A stretch of 64,000 nucleotides of DNA, from NCBI RefSeq assembly GCF_021869535.1, contig NW_026262679.1, forward strand, positions 43,446,426 to 43,510,425, written 5' to 3'. This DNA comes from Mytilus californianus (lineage: Eukaryota > Mollusca > Bivalvia > Mytilida > Mytilidae). A program made the translations under genes and the position numbers. This document shows, in pieces, positions 1 through 13,400 of this stretch; within the stretch, counting starts at the first letter, position 1; each line of letters begins with the position of its first letter. The notes beneath the pieces were generated by a model. The model did not search any database. It was not told the DNA's origin and saw only the letters and a list, made by a program, of their open reading frames with translations.

Positions 1-291
1 ATGAGAAAAAATTGACCCCCCACAATTTCTTTTTATCCCCCCCCCCCCCTTTTTCCCCCCAAAAAATTCTTTCCCTCAAGATATGGTCATAATTTCAATT
101 CAAATTTCCAATGGAGTTGGCAACCATAATTACCCATTTAAATTTACCATAGTGCTAACTTAATCTATTTTATAATAGAATTAAAAATATAGTGTCAAAT
201 CTTTCATATGGATTTTTTTGTAAAAAAAAGATGCAACATTTGCAGATATTTTTACTGGTCTACCTTTATAAATATGCATTTCTTTAAACAT

Positions 292-363
292 AATTTAAAA
301 GCAGTGTAAGGGAAGTAACCAAAACGTTGTATTTGGATTACCTCCCTTACACTGTTTTAAATT
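292..363. repeat. Palindromic hairpin MITE, copy 1
   Basis: AATTTAAAAGCAGTGTAAGG at the left is mirrored by CCTTACACTGTTTTAAATT at the right, with a ~20-base loop. The arms are nearly perfect. Confidence 0.85.
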
Positions 364-397
364 ATCTTTATTGTTCATTAACCATTACTTTATACAT

Positions 398-469
398 AAT
401 TTAAAAGCAGTGTAAGGGAGATAATTTCATTGATGTATTTGATTTATCTCCCTTACACTGCTTTAAATT
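398..469. repeat. Palindromic hairpin MITE, copy 2
   Basis: Same palindrome as at 292-363 (AATTTAAAAGCAGTGTAAGG ... CCTTACACTGCTTTAAATT), 34 bases further on. The loops of the two copies differ while the arms are conserved. Confidence 0.85.
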
Positions 470-905
470 GTTTTGTACTAAAGTATTTGTCCATTAACCA
501 GGACAACCTTGTTTTTCCCCCTTTTTTGCCCCTAATTCCTAAACGGTTTGAGCCATAACCCCTCAAAGCAAATCCTAACCATCCCTTTGTGGTATGGAAA
601 CTTGTAGTATAATTTCAGAGAGATCCATACACCATTCCACAGTTATTGTCTGGAAACTAGAAAATGCTTATTTTTGGCCCCTTTTTGGCCCCTAATTCCT
701 TAACTGTTAGTACCATAACCCCCAAAATCAATCCCAACCTTCCTTTTGTGGTATTTAACCTTATGGTCAAATTTCAAAAAGATCCATTCACTTAAACTAA
801 AGTTAGAGTGCGAAAACCAATGTGTCTTCGGACGACGACGCCGGACGACGACGACACCAACGTCATACCAATATACGACCACAAAATTTTTTTGCGGCCG
901 TATAA

Positions 906-1324
906 AAAAACTGAAAGAAATTTCAAGAAGTAAATGCAATCAATACAACTTTGTTGATGCTATGAATCTAGTATGAAATGGACAGTTTGAAAAATGTATC
1001 ACTTTCAAGTCATTTTAAAATGATAGAAATTGGGTGAAAAAATTTCAGGATCCTTGACAAAACTTATAAATAATTAGTATACAAACTCAATTTGCCAATA
1101 AGAAATGCATATATTTTTCTAACTTGTATGTTGTTGTACCAGCTGGCATAGCAGCTTATCATTTTCATTTTTATTGTTTGATACAAATAGTTGTACACAG
1201 ATGTACTAAAATATGATGCACAGTGCCATTGGTATATCTAAATCAAAATAATGAATCTACAGTACATGCATTAAACATAATTAGCATGGTGTACACCACT
1301 ACAAATCATTATATAAATATATAC
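906..1324. other. Intron sequence, nothing recognised
   Basis: AT-rich sequence downstream of the bait-region exon in gene direction. I see no exon with A2M similarity and no clear repeat. The next exon is probably left of the window. Confidence 0.5.
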
Positions 1325-1430
1325 CACCTTGATATAAACTTTCATCATAATGTGTCTTCTCATCGCAGTATTTTTTATCATCCTGCCAGTAAGATGTGTA
1401 TATGTTGGGTTCCTTAAATCTACCAAAAAT
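1325..1430 (-). CDS. TEP exon 22: start of bait region (partial protein end)
   Basis: Acceptor TTTTACAG directly precedes 1430, phase 0. It reads IFGRFKEPNIYTSYWQDD then KKYCDEKTHYDESLYQ. It follows ITPDQ of the previous exon, exactly where A2M-family proteins leave MG6 for the protease-sensitive bait region. That region is typically charged and poorly conserved, as here (many K, R, D and E, one Cys). The 3' border is uncertain: GT at 1327 or at 1324, both leaving phase 1; an in-frame TAG follows soon after, so splicing is required. Identification rests on position and composition more than on sequence identity. Confidence 0.68.
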
Positions 1431-4400
1431 CTGTAAAACACAAATATTACAGACTAATATTAAGATATGTACCTGAAGGGCATTTTAAATCTAATGCATA
1501 TAGGGAGATGGCTTAACATCTAGCACCTGTCAGCATGTGGTCAAGTATTAGGTATTGCCAATTAAAATGTACAATGGTTGAAAATTTTGTTAACGTCTAA
1601 GGTTAGACAGGAGACAATGACCAATCTGTTATTGGGTAATATGTTTCATCAATGGATTTTACTAGGATGACCTTGAGAGGTCATCTGTAGTAATGCTATG
1701 GCAAATTCTGAGTGTGCTTTAAAACATGCATTTCTACTTATACATATATATACATGCGCTGACATTATTATGGGAGTAATATGAAGGGTGTACATTTACT
1801 AGTGAAGCAGGAACTGCATACCTTTCTAGAGCACCTTTCCCTCCAGATTTTCGGAGGGGTTTGTGTCAATAAATTTATGTGAAGTGTTTTGTGGACTGTT
1901 AATTTTTGGATTAGGCTGTGGTATTATCTGGGATTTTTTACTTATGTTTTTTGTTGGTCTTTGGTATCTTTTTATTTTTTTTAAATGAAAGTAGTTGAAC
2001 CAATTCTTCAAACATCATATTGAATAAATTAACTTTTATTTACTCTCATATCTTAGATTTACAGGAATTTTTTCAAAGAAAACTTTTTATCATCCATTTT
2101 ATAGTAATAACTATGACTATGACTTTCCTGAATATCTATCTGCTACTGTAAAAAAAACTTGGTCACAAATCTTTTGCCAACTTAAAAAAAATATAAATGG
2201 AAATTTTCCACTGGAGTTAAGTATACAATCAATCAATGAAGAGAGTACCCATCACTTAATAAAATATAACGTATCTACATGTATATCAAAAACCTTGAAA
2301 AGGGTCCTTAACAGATTTAATTTTCAAAGAAATTTCATATTAAACAGAAATAATATAAAATATAAAATTTTTGCATCACTTATCATTGAGATTGTTAAAT
2401 AATGAATAAAATGTGAGATTAATTATTGCTTTTTAAGGAAATGCTTCTTACAAATAATGCTATCAAAATTTTAAATCCCAGTTTTTATTTTTCACCACGC
2501 CTATCCAGTCACAATTCTCCCAATAATAAAAATATTGTAAAAATTTGAAAGATGATCAATGGCAGATTAAGGATGTTCGCTACTCTGTTTCAAAATAACA
2601 AGCTTTTTAAAAGACTGCTATAAATTGATAGTATATAATTAAAGAAACTAAAACAGCAGAAAAAAATGAAGGGTCCGTGTGCTTGTTTTCGAGATATAAG
2701 CCATTGAAAATTTGGCGGGAAATAATTCTCTCTAGACTTTTCATACATTTAACATTGGCACCTTTTTTATTTCAAAAACTATGAAAAAATAACAAGGATT
2801 TTACAAGATTTTGAAAAATGGCTTTTCAAACTATATGAAATAATATTACGAAAAGAAAAGTAAAGGTTAGTGGGCAAAATTTTTATTGGCATTACATAGA
2901 TAAAACCAGAGGATTCCGAATATCTGGCAAACACTCAAAAACAAGAGGAGCGAACATCCTTAATACTAACTTTAATAGAAAGTTAAAACAAACCTGATCT
3001 GGGGTAATTTGATGGTTTCCTGCCAGTAAATTAATACTTTTGTCCACTACACCAACAGAGCAGAGGGAACCAGGAGCAGCCTTTAAGTTAATATTCACTT
3101 CATTTCCAGGGTAAACTGTATCCTGGTCAAACTTCATCTCTACCTGATTCAGTAGATAAACAATGGACAATGTTATATACTTAACTATCCTAGATTGCAC
3201 ATAAAGTGCCTGTTCAATAAATATAAACACATCATGATATGCCAACAATATTATTTGTTTGAATTAAAAAACAAGAATGCGTGTCAATGGACACCATGTT
3301 CTGTGCTTCTACAATCTCATTTCTATGTTCAGTGAACTTCCAAATCTGGGACCAAAACCTAATTTTGGCATATATTTCAATAAGTTCACATCACAATGAA
3401 ATTCTACCATTGTAGACAGGACATAAAAGCCATTTTTAGTAGTGGAAATTTGAGATTGAAAGTCTGAATAATTGTCCAAAAAATCAATGGAGCAGAACCA
3501 AACATTAACCAGATCTGTAATGTGTAGAAATCTGAAGTCTGTAGATACTGTTATTTTCACATAATTTTCTACCAAACATTAACCAGATCTGTAATGTGTA
3601 GAAATCTGAAGTCTGTAGATACTGTTATTTTCACATAATTTTCTACCAAACATTAACCAGATCTGTAATGTGTAGAAATCTGAAGTCTGTAGATACTGTT
3701 ATTTTCACATAATTTTCTACCAAACATTAACCAGATCTGTAATGTGTAGAAATCTGAAGTCTGTAGATACTGTTATTTTCACATAATTTTCTAAGTCCAA
3801 AGCTTGTTATTTCCGCAAAACTCAGCAGAGTGGAATCAAACATAAACTCAATCTATTACTCATCATAGAGGTCTCCCATATTAATTATCACCTCAGTTTG
3901 TGTAGTGTTTAGAAAAAAGTCTGTATAACTGTTTGTTGCGGAATAACGGAATGAAAGATAAAAGTAAAACTATATGGCCCCAAACAGGGTCATGGCAAAA
4001 TAGTAATATCTATTTTCTTTCTTTGAAAATGTATGAAAAAATGTTTGACCTTAGAATGAACTATTTGTTTGTCTGAACCTTACTTAATTTTGTGCAAGTA
4101 AACCAGCCATTCAACTTTGTCATTAGCCATTCAACTTTGTCATTAGCCGTTCAACTTTGTTATTAGCCATTCAACAAGTCAGGAGCTTGCAATTCAGTGA
4201 TTGTTGTTTGTTGATGTATATCATATTTGTTTTTTGTATGTATTGTTAGAATTGTTTTACATTTTGTCATGTCACAGCCTTTTATAGCTCGAATGCTGTG
4301 AGGTATGGGTTTTGCTCATTGTAATTGTTGAAGGCCATGTGTCGACTGACCTATCATTGCTGATATCTATGTTATTTGGTCTCTGGTGGATTGTTGTCTC

Positions 4401-7400
4401 ATTGCCAATCATACCACATCTCCTTACTTTATATTGTGTCAGAACACCACCATATTAAATAGATGTTCCGAAAACTTTATTTAGTGCCATAGTGAATTAG
4501 GCCATACGGTTACCTATAATTGTTTACATTCACTTTATTTTAACTTTAGTGAAAAGTTGTCTCATTGGCAATCATACCAAATCTCCTTATTTTCATATTA
4601 ACCAACCTTGTTATCAAAACAATTCTCCACACTGAATTCTAATGTAGCAGCTACTGTTTCGTCATCTTCTCTGACATAGTATATCAACAACTCAGATTTA
4701 GGACCCATGTTAGCAGTTATAGGAATACTGATCTTCACTTTAGCAACATGGGTAGATTTTATAATATCTTTACTGTCTGAAAAATCAAATAACTACATTA
4801 ACTAAAATATTGGGGAGGAGTATAATGAAATTTAATACAAATGCACTCACTACCTTTTCACCTATCAATGTAGGAAGGATTTATTTAAGTTTAATAGTTT
4901 ACATTTTCAATTTAACTCCAGACATTATTGTGGATTTATTAATGCCATTTTAGATCAACAATTAATGCTATTTATTGCGAACCAAGTGAAATATTTCCAC
5001 AGAGACATCTCCTCTTGGTGAAGGTATTTAAACTTTTGTCCCGTTGAATCATAGAAGATCATTTTTTTACTCAGGTAAATTAATCAATGAGTGATGGATT
5101 TCTCTTAGAAGAAATTTAAAGGTCCCAGTGAATAAACTACACAGAGAACAATAGCTATTGTATTTAATCATAGGACAATAGAAATGTTTTATTTAGTTGG
5201 CAATAACAGAAACACAATAAAATGCTTCGCCGAGCCCAGCTGGATACGACCGCAGAGGTCCAACCCTGAACAGTTGGGGCAAAAATGGACACAATATTCG
5301 TGCATGATACAGGTCTGAATTTGGATTGAAATTAAATGTTTGACACATAATAGGTTTCTGACACAGAATAGTTGTAGAACTTAGAGAATTGGTTATATGA
5401 TTTGAATTTATATTCAATTTTTTGCTTTTGTGCAATACACTATGCTGTTGGGAATTGACACCTAATTTTATTCGTTCTGAGGCGTACAAGAAGCTTTAAA
5501 ACGCCCGGTATTTACATTTGATTTTTTGTTTACGGAAACATATTTGTGACGTCACCTTGTTTCGTTGCCATGTCAAGACAATAACATCATTTCGTGGAAT
5601 TTTCGTTTTATAAAATTTGACCATGAAAAATATATTGAAATGGACTGATTTGTTTATTTTGCTGTAGAATAGAGATAAATATATTGTATCTGAAGCTTGG
5701 CCTTCGTAAACTGGGGATTTTGATGTCGAAAAGTGAGAATATCTGGCAGTATAAATAAGTTGGTCGTAACGCGGAACAGCCGTTTATGTGTATTACTGCA
5801 TTTGCGCTAAAGGTAGATATATTGTGATTATACTGGTTGACGATAATATGTCGTCATATTAGAATTAAGGACAGAACTGTTTTAGTTCCAAACTGGTATT
5901 CTTTAGTGATATCTATTAAGTAGGAATTTTCCACACACTCACCATATTTGTTTGTGATTTACACATTCTCTTCCAATATCCGGTCAATGTCAAAATTAAC
6001 TTTACAATTGTTTTTCTTGTGATTTTGGCTTATTTAAACACTTATTGAAATGTTTTAGAATCATTTAGAAGCATTTGCAACTTCTACTTGATGATAAAAC
6101 CGCAAACGATCACACACGCTTTGAAATTATCAAGAGTTCCCCTAGACGTTTTCAACAAGTGAAAAAAGTTTTTTTCCAGAATTCCCTGTGTTGAAAAGGA
6201 GGGTGGGGACAACATACCAGCTTGGACTACGATACAGATAAATATCAACATATGACCTTTAACGTAAGCCCTAAAACATTTCAGGACAAATAAGAACTGC
6301 TACAACTGAATTACAATTAAAGAACCTTAGTGAGCGCGCTCACATACCCCACGTCCTCACATTGTCACTGGAGAAATAAAATAACTGTAAGAAAAAAAAA
6401 TTGAATCATAATTTCCTGTCGATATGCACATCTACATAGTATGTCCTTATTATCTACAAAGTTTCATGAAATTCTGTTGTGTGGTTTCAGAGGAGTTGCG
6501 ATGACAAACTGTTGCAGAGGTATATTGAAGCAAATAAGTTCAAAGGGGCGCAACTCCTAGAAAAAAAATTGAATTGTAATTTCCTGTGGATATGCACATC
6601 TACGTAGTATGTCCTTATTATCTAAAAAGGTTTCATGAAATTCTGTTGTGTGGTTTGAGAGGAGTTGCGATGACAAAAGGTTGCAGTAGTATATTGAACA
6701 AATAAGTTCAAAGGGGCGTAACTCCTAGAAAAAAAAATTGAATCATAATTTCCTGTCGATATGCACATCTACCTAGTATGTCCTTATTATCTACAAAGTT
6801 TCATGAAATTCTATTGTGTGGTTTCAGAGGAGTTGCGATGACAAACTGTTGCAGAGGTATATTGAAGCAAATAAGTTCAAAGGGGCGTAACTCTGAGAAA
6901 AAAAATTGAATTGTAATTTCCTGTGGATATGCACATCTACGTAGTATGTCCTTATTATCTGAAAAGGTTTCGTGAAATTCTGTTGTGTGGTTTGAGAGGA
7001 GTTGCGATGACAAAAGGTTGCAGTAGTATATTGAACAAATAAGTTCAAAGGGGCGTAACTCCTGGAAAAAAATTGAATCGTAATTTCCTGTCGATATGCA
7101 CATCTACGTAGTATGTCCTTATTATCTACAAAGTTTCATGAAATTTTGTTGTGTGGTTTCAGAGGAGTTGAGATGACAAACTGTTGCAGTAGTACATTAA
7201 AGTAAATAAGTTCAAAGGGGCGTAACTCCTAGAAAAAAAATTGAATCGTAATTTCCTGTCGATATGCACAACTACATAGTATGTCCTTATTATCTAAAAA
7301 GGTTTCGTGAAATTCTGTTGTGTGGTTTAAGAGGAGTTGCAATGACAAGAAACAGGACTGACGGACGGACAGACAGATGGACGGACAGACAGACGGACGG

Positions 7401-10400
7401 ACGGATCAAAAACATTATACCCTCCACAACTCGTTGCGTGGGGTATAATAACAGTATATTAACAATATTACCATCTGTGTAGCACTGTCGCTCGTAGTAG
7501 TCCACTCCATCTTTCTTAGCAGTCAGGTAATTCTTGAAAAATAGTTCACAGGTTCCATGAATATGATAATTAAATCCAAGACACTTATTTTCTTTATTAC
7601 ATGCCCTAGCACAGTCATCCACATCTCCCGTATTGGATGCGGTCATCCTGTCACCAGGTAATACACTTGCACTGGTATTAAAATTTGGTCTAAACAGCTT
7701 GGTACATATTTCCTTTTTAGATGCTTAACAAAAGACATCAAAAATATTATTCAGCTATTTAATAAGGCTTTACAGACATTTAAAATTAGTAATGAAGACA
7801 TTTCTGTAAAACTGTAATGAAAAAGGTTTGGTTATTATGAAGTATGAAGTTTAGAAACTAAAAGCTTATGTTTAGTTCCAGTTGGAATCATTTTGATAAA
7901 AATTACCTCCCTTAAGTAAAAATTGAAAAAAAACATTAAAATAGAAGGTGTTAGCAGTCTTAAAAGCATCTTGACATCCTAGTATCTATAGGTGACTAGA
8001 TATAGTATTTGGTGTTATACTAGATGTAGCTTGGGGTGCTATGTGTGACTAGATATAGTTTGTGGTGCTATGTGTGACTACATAAAGTTTGAAGTGTCTA
8101 TGTGTGACTAGATAGAGTTTGTGTTCTATGTGTGACTAGAAATAGCTTGGGTAGTTATGTGTGACTAGATATAGCTTGGGGTGCTATGTGTGACTACATT
8201 AAGTATAAAGTTTGTAGTGTCTATGTGTGATAAGATATAGTTGAGGGTGCTATGTGTGACTAGATATAGTTTGTAGTGTCTATGTGACTCTGTGACTAGA
8301 TATAATTTAGGGTGTTATGTGTGACTAGATATAGTTTGTAGTGTCTATGTGTGACTAGATATAGTTTGTGTTCTATGTGTGACTAGAAATAGCTTGGGTA
8401 GTTATGTGTGACTAGATATAGCTTGGGGTGCTATGTGTGACTACATTAAGTATAAAGTTTGTAGTGTCTATGTGAGATAAGATATAGTTGAGGGTGCTAT
8501 GTGTGACTAGATATAGTTTGTAGTGTCTATGTGACTCTGTGACTAGATATAATTTAGGGTGTATTGTGTGACTAGATATAGTTTGTAGTGTCTATGTGTG
8601 ACTAGATATAGTCTGTGTTCTATGTGTGACTAGAAATAGCTTGGGTAGTTATTTGTGACTAGATATAGCTTGGGGTGCTATGTGTGACTGGATATAGCTT
8701 GGGGTGCTATGTGACTACATAAAGTATAAAGTTTGTAGTGTCTATGTGTGATAAGATATAGTTTAGGGTGCTATGTGTGACTAGATATAGTTTGTAGTGT
8801 CTATGTGACTGTGTGACTAGATATAATTTAGGGTGTTATGTGTGACTAGATATAGTTTGTAGTGTCTATGTGACTGTGTGACTAGATATAATTTAGGGTG
8901 TTATGTGTGACTAGATATAGTTTGTAGTGTCTATGTGTGACTAGATATAGTTTGTGGTGCTATGTGTGACCAGATATAGTTTAGGGCGCTGTGTTACTAG
9001 ATATTGTTTGTGGTTCTATGCTTGACAAGATATAGTTTGTGTTCTATGTGTGACTAGAAATAGCTTGGGGTGCTATGTGTGAGTAGATATAGCTTGGGGT
9101 GCTATGTGTGACTAGATATAGCTTGGGGTGCTATGTGTGACTACATAAAGTATAAAGTTTGTAGTGTCTATGTGTGATAAGATATAGTTTAGGGTGCTAT
9201 GTGTGACTAGATATAGTTTGTAGTGTCTATGTGACTGTGTGACTAGATATAATTTAGGGTGTTATGTGTGACTAGATATAGCTTGGGGTGCTATGTGTGA
9301 CTACATAAAGTATAAAGTTTGTAGTGTCTATGTGTGATAAGATATAGTTTAGGGTGCTATGTGTGACTAGATATAGTTTGTAGTGTCTATGTGACTGTGT
9401 GACTAGATATAATTTAGGGTGTTATGTGTGACTAGATATAGTTTGTAGTGTCTATGTGTGACTAGATATAGTTTGTGTTCTATGTGTGACTAGAAATAGC
9501 TTGGGTAGTTATGTGTGACTAGATATAGTTTGTAGTGTCTATGTGACTGTGTGACTAGATATAATTTAGGGTGTTATGTGTGACTAGATATAGTTTGTTG
9601 TGTCTATGTGACTGTGTGACTAGATATAATTTAGGGTGTTATGTGTGACTAGATATAGTTTGTAGTGTCTATGTGACTGTGTGACTAGATATAATTTAGG
9701 GTGTTATGTGTGACTAGATATAGTTTGTAGTGTCTCTGTGTGACTAGATATAGTTTGTGTTCTATGTGTGACCAGATATAGTTTAGGGTGCTGTGTTACT
9801 AGATATTGTTTGTGGTTCTATGCTTGACAAGATATAGTTTGTGTTCTATGTGTGACTAGATATAGTATGGGGTGTTATGTGTGATGTTGCTGTGTGTAAT
9901 TAGATATAGTTTGTGTTGCTATGTGTGAGTAGATATAGTGTGTTGTGCTTTGTGTGACCAGATATAGTTTATGGTGCTATGTAGTAATAAATACAGTTTT
10001 CAGGAGCTATGTATTGTTCAGTGTATATGTTCGTGAGTAAATGTATTGTACAGTGTATATGTGTGTGAGTTAATGTATTGTATAGTGTCTTTGTGTGTTA
10101 GTAAATGTATTGTACAGTGTGCATGTGTGTGAGTTTATGTACTGTAGTGTGTATGTATGTGAGTTTATGTATTGTACAGTGAATATATGTATGAGTACAT
10201 GTAAAGTACAGGGTTTATGCTTGAAAAGTTGTAATGTACAGTGTTTATGTATGAGTGCATATAATGTACACTGTCTATGTGCTAGTACATGTAATGTAAC
10301 AGTGTCTATGTGTTTGCATCTGTTGTTTGTACTCTATACCCAAGTATGTGTAAGGATCTGAAAAATATGATACTTCCTTCAAATGTAAAGAATTTATTGA

Positions 10401-13400
10401 GAGCCATTTTCTAAAGAATGCACATACCTTTTTTCTCAGGACATAGAGTGTTATAGGAGTCTAACACATTGGATACACTTTTTATTTCCGTAGATTCTTT
10501 ACAGTCATTCCAATAAGGCCCAATACATGTCTTCAGTTCAGCAAATTTTCTTTAAATTATAAAGGGAAATAACTCTAGAACGGTTAAAGTGACGACACCA
10601 AAATTCAAACTTGATCTGTGTTTTGTAGTAATGAGCATTGTGTATAAGTTTCATAACATTTGGTTGAGGCAAACTCAAGTTAAAGAACGGAAACCAATTT
10701 TAGGACCAACGTACGTATGTACAGATGGACAAGGGTAAAACTTGTTTTTTCAGCCGCTCACTCAACATGGGAAGGCAGTTAGGATGCCCCTAATCCCACA
10801 CAAGGGCAAATATTAATAAAAATCAAAACCCTGACCATGCAAACCTTCAATATATGTTCAATACATGTACAAGCAGCCAGCAAAGTGACAAATTCCTAGC
10901 ACTCAAACTGTAGGAAGAGTTATCTGGAATAGCTATGCACCTCTTATGCAAGTATATACTCCAAATAAATGTGGATAGTGTCCACATGTGAACACAGATG
11001 ATGCCCCCACTTGCATATCATATATTTATAAAGGGATATAACTGAAGAACGGTAAAAGTGACGCTACCCAAATTTGAAATTGATCTGAGTTTTGTGGTAA
11101 TAAGCATTGTGTGTAAGTCTCATAACATTTGGTTGAGGCTAACTTAAGTAGAGAATAGAAACTAAAAATTCAGCAATTTTTCTATTTGTAAACACGCATA
11201 ACTCTAGAACGGTTGTGTATAAGTTTTATAACGTTTGGTTGAGACAAACTAAAGTTAGAGAACGGAAACGAAAAATTCAGCAATTTTTATGTTTATAAAG
11301 GGACATAACTCAAGAATGGTAAAAGTGTTGCCACCAAATTTTGTACTTAATCTGTATTATGTAGTAATAAGCATTGTGTATAAGTTTCATAACATTTGGT
11401 TGAGGCAAACTAAAGTTAGAAAACGGAAACAAAAAATTTGTACTTGATCTTAGTTTTGTGGTAATGAATATTGTGTATAGGTTTCATAATGTTTGGTAGG
11501 GGGAAACTTAAGTTACAGAATGGAAACTAAAAATTTTGCAATCCTTCGATTTATAAAGGGGCATAACTCAATAATGGTTAAAGTGACACTACCCAAATTC
11601 AACTTGATCTGTGTTTTATCAGTGGAAGTCAAAATTAAACATTGCATTGTATAAAGCATAGATTGTAGCTGATTCAACTATAATCATGGACAAAGGAAGA
11701 TAACTCCAATTTTAATAAAATGCTCCGCTGGGGCGCAGCTTGATACGACCGCAGAGGTCGAACCCTGAACAGTTGGGGCAAGTATGGACACAACATTCAA
11801 GCTTGATACAGCACTGAATTTGGATTGTAATTAAATATTTGACACAGCATAGGTTTCTGACACAGAATGAAAGTGGTCTAAGAACTTAAAATTTTTAATT
11901 TACCTATTCAAACCATATCATTATTATTTGCTTTTATATATAAATCAAAAATAACCAATTTAAAATGGTAAATTTTAAAGAAAAAAAAGGAAAAAAAAGT
12001 CCCCCCCCCCCCCCCCCCCCCCAAATTTGTTGAACCCCCTTATGATTCATCACCCCCAAACTCAATCCCAGCCTTCCCTTTGTGGTATGGTACCTTACAG
12101 TACAATTTCAGAGAGATCCATACACTTGAACACAAGTTATTGTCTGGAAACTAGAAAAATGCTTGTTTTTTTGGACCCTTTTTGGCCCCAAATTCCTAAA
12201 CGTTTAGGGCAATTACCACCAAACTCAAACCCATACTTGTTTTTTTGCCCTTTTATGGCCCCCAATTCCTAAAATTTTGAGGAAATTACCCCCAAAATCA
12301 ATCCCAGCATTCCCTTTGTGGTATGGAACCTTTCAGTACAATTTCAGAGAGATCCATACACTTGAACACACGTTACTGTCTGGAAACTAGAAAAATGCTT
12401 ATTTTTGGCCCCTTTTTCCTAAACTTTTTGGGCAATTAACCCCAAACTCAATTCCAACTTTCTCTTTGTGATATGAAACCTTGTAGTACAATTTCATAAA
12501 GATCCATACACTTACACACAAGTTATTGTCATGAAACTAGAAAAATGCTTGTTTTTTGCCCCTTTTTGGCCCCTAATTCCTAAAATTTGGAGGCAATTAC
12601 CCCCAAAATCAATCCCAGCATTCCCTTTGTGATATGGAACCTTGTGATACAATGTCAGAGAGATCCATACACAGACACACAAGTTATGTCTGGAAGTTAC
12701 AAAAATGCTTATTTTTGGCCCCTCATTCCTTAACCCCCAAAATCAATCCCAACCTTCCTTTTGTGGTATTGAACCTTATGGTAAAATTTCATAGAGATCC
12801 ATTCACTTAAACTAAAGTAAGAGTGCGAAAACCAATGTTTCTTCGGACGATGATGACAATACCGGCGCCGCTGACGTCATACCAATATACGACCACAAAA
12901 ATTTTTTTGCGGCCGTATAAAAAATAGTTAGATTCAACATTTCGAAGAACCCCATAAATTCAACTTTTGTTGAATCAAATAAAGTTTAATTTTGGACCCT
13001 GATTTGGACCAACTTGAAAACTGGGCCCAAAAATCTAATATTTAAATACAGATTTAGATTCAGCACTTGAAAGAACCCTATATATATTTAATTTATGTTG
13101 AAATGAAACACAGTTTAATGTAATCCATATAATTTTCTGTTCAAAGGGAAATAACTCTACCTGAATAAATTATAAACACATAGTTCTCTAAAATTCGATA
13201 TGATTTAACCACTATTTTCTTAAATTAGATATGATTTTACACAATGTATATCTATTTTCAAATTATAATCAAATATAATTAATAGTTCCAAGTATTTCTT
13301 CTTTCATTTGTCAAAAAAATGCTCCGCTGGGCGCCGCTTGATACGACCGCAGAGGTCGAACCCTGAACAGTTGGGGCAAGTTTGGACACAACATTCAAGC

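Larger units (their letters stand above)
1..905 (+). repeat. R1 element, 3' part (left-truncated by window edge)
   Basis: Contains diverged ~165 bp monomers (GAGATCCATACAC and TTATTGTCTGGAAACTAG blocks at about 511-800) and ends in the family's 3' hairpin region, ATACCAATATACGACCACAA then GCGGCCGTATAAAA near 905. C-rich and T-rich runs lie at 15-60. The stretch 61-500 is unlike R1 and holds the twin hairpins listed separately. The 5' head is outside the window. Confidence 0.75.

Noticed and set aside
1826-2011. Open frame and donor AGAAAG/GTATGC as an extra bait exon
   Set aside because: The open frame ends in TAG before the donor, and the alternative frame needs a phase-1 start, whereas the upstream exon ends in phase 0. 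No family similarity.
3309-3575. 88-codon minus-strand frame overlapping the 74-bp repeat as a TEP exon
   Set aside because: Exons at 4.7 and 3.1 kb join directly in phase 0 with unbroken MG5-MG6 sequence, so no exon is missing between them.
7980-9990. Regularly spaced repeats as a CRISPR-like array
   Set aside because: Units are contiguous with no unique spacers, and the genome is animal; this is a minisatellite.
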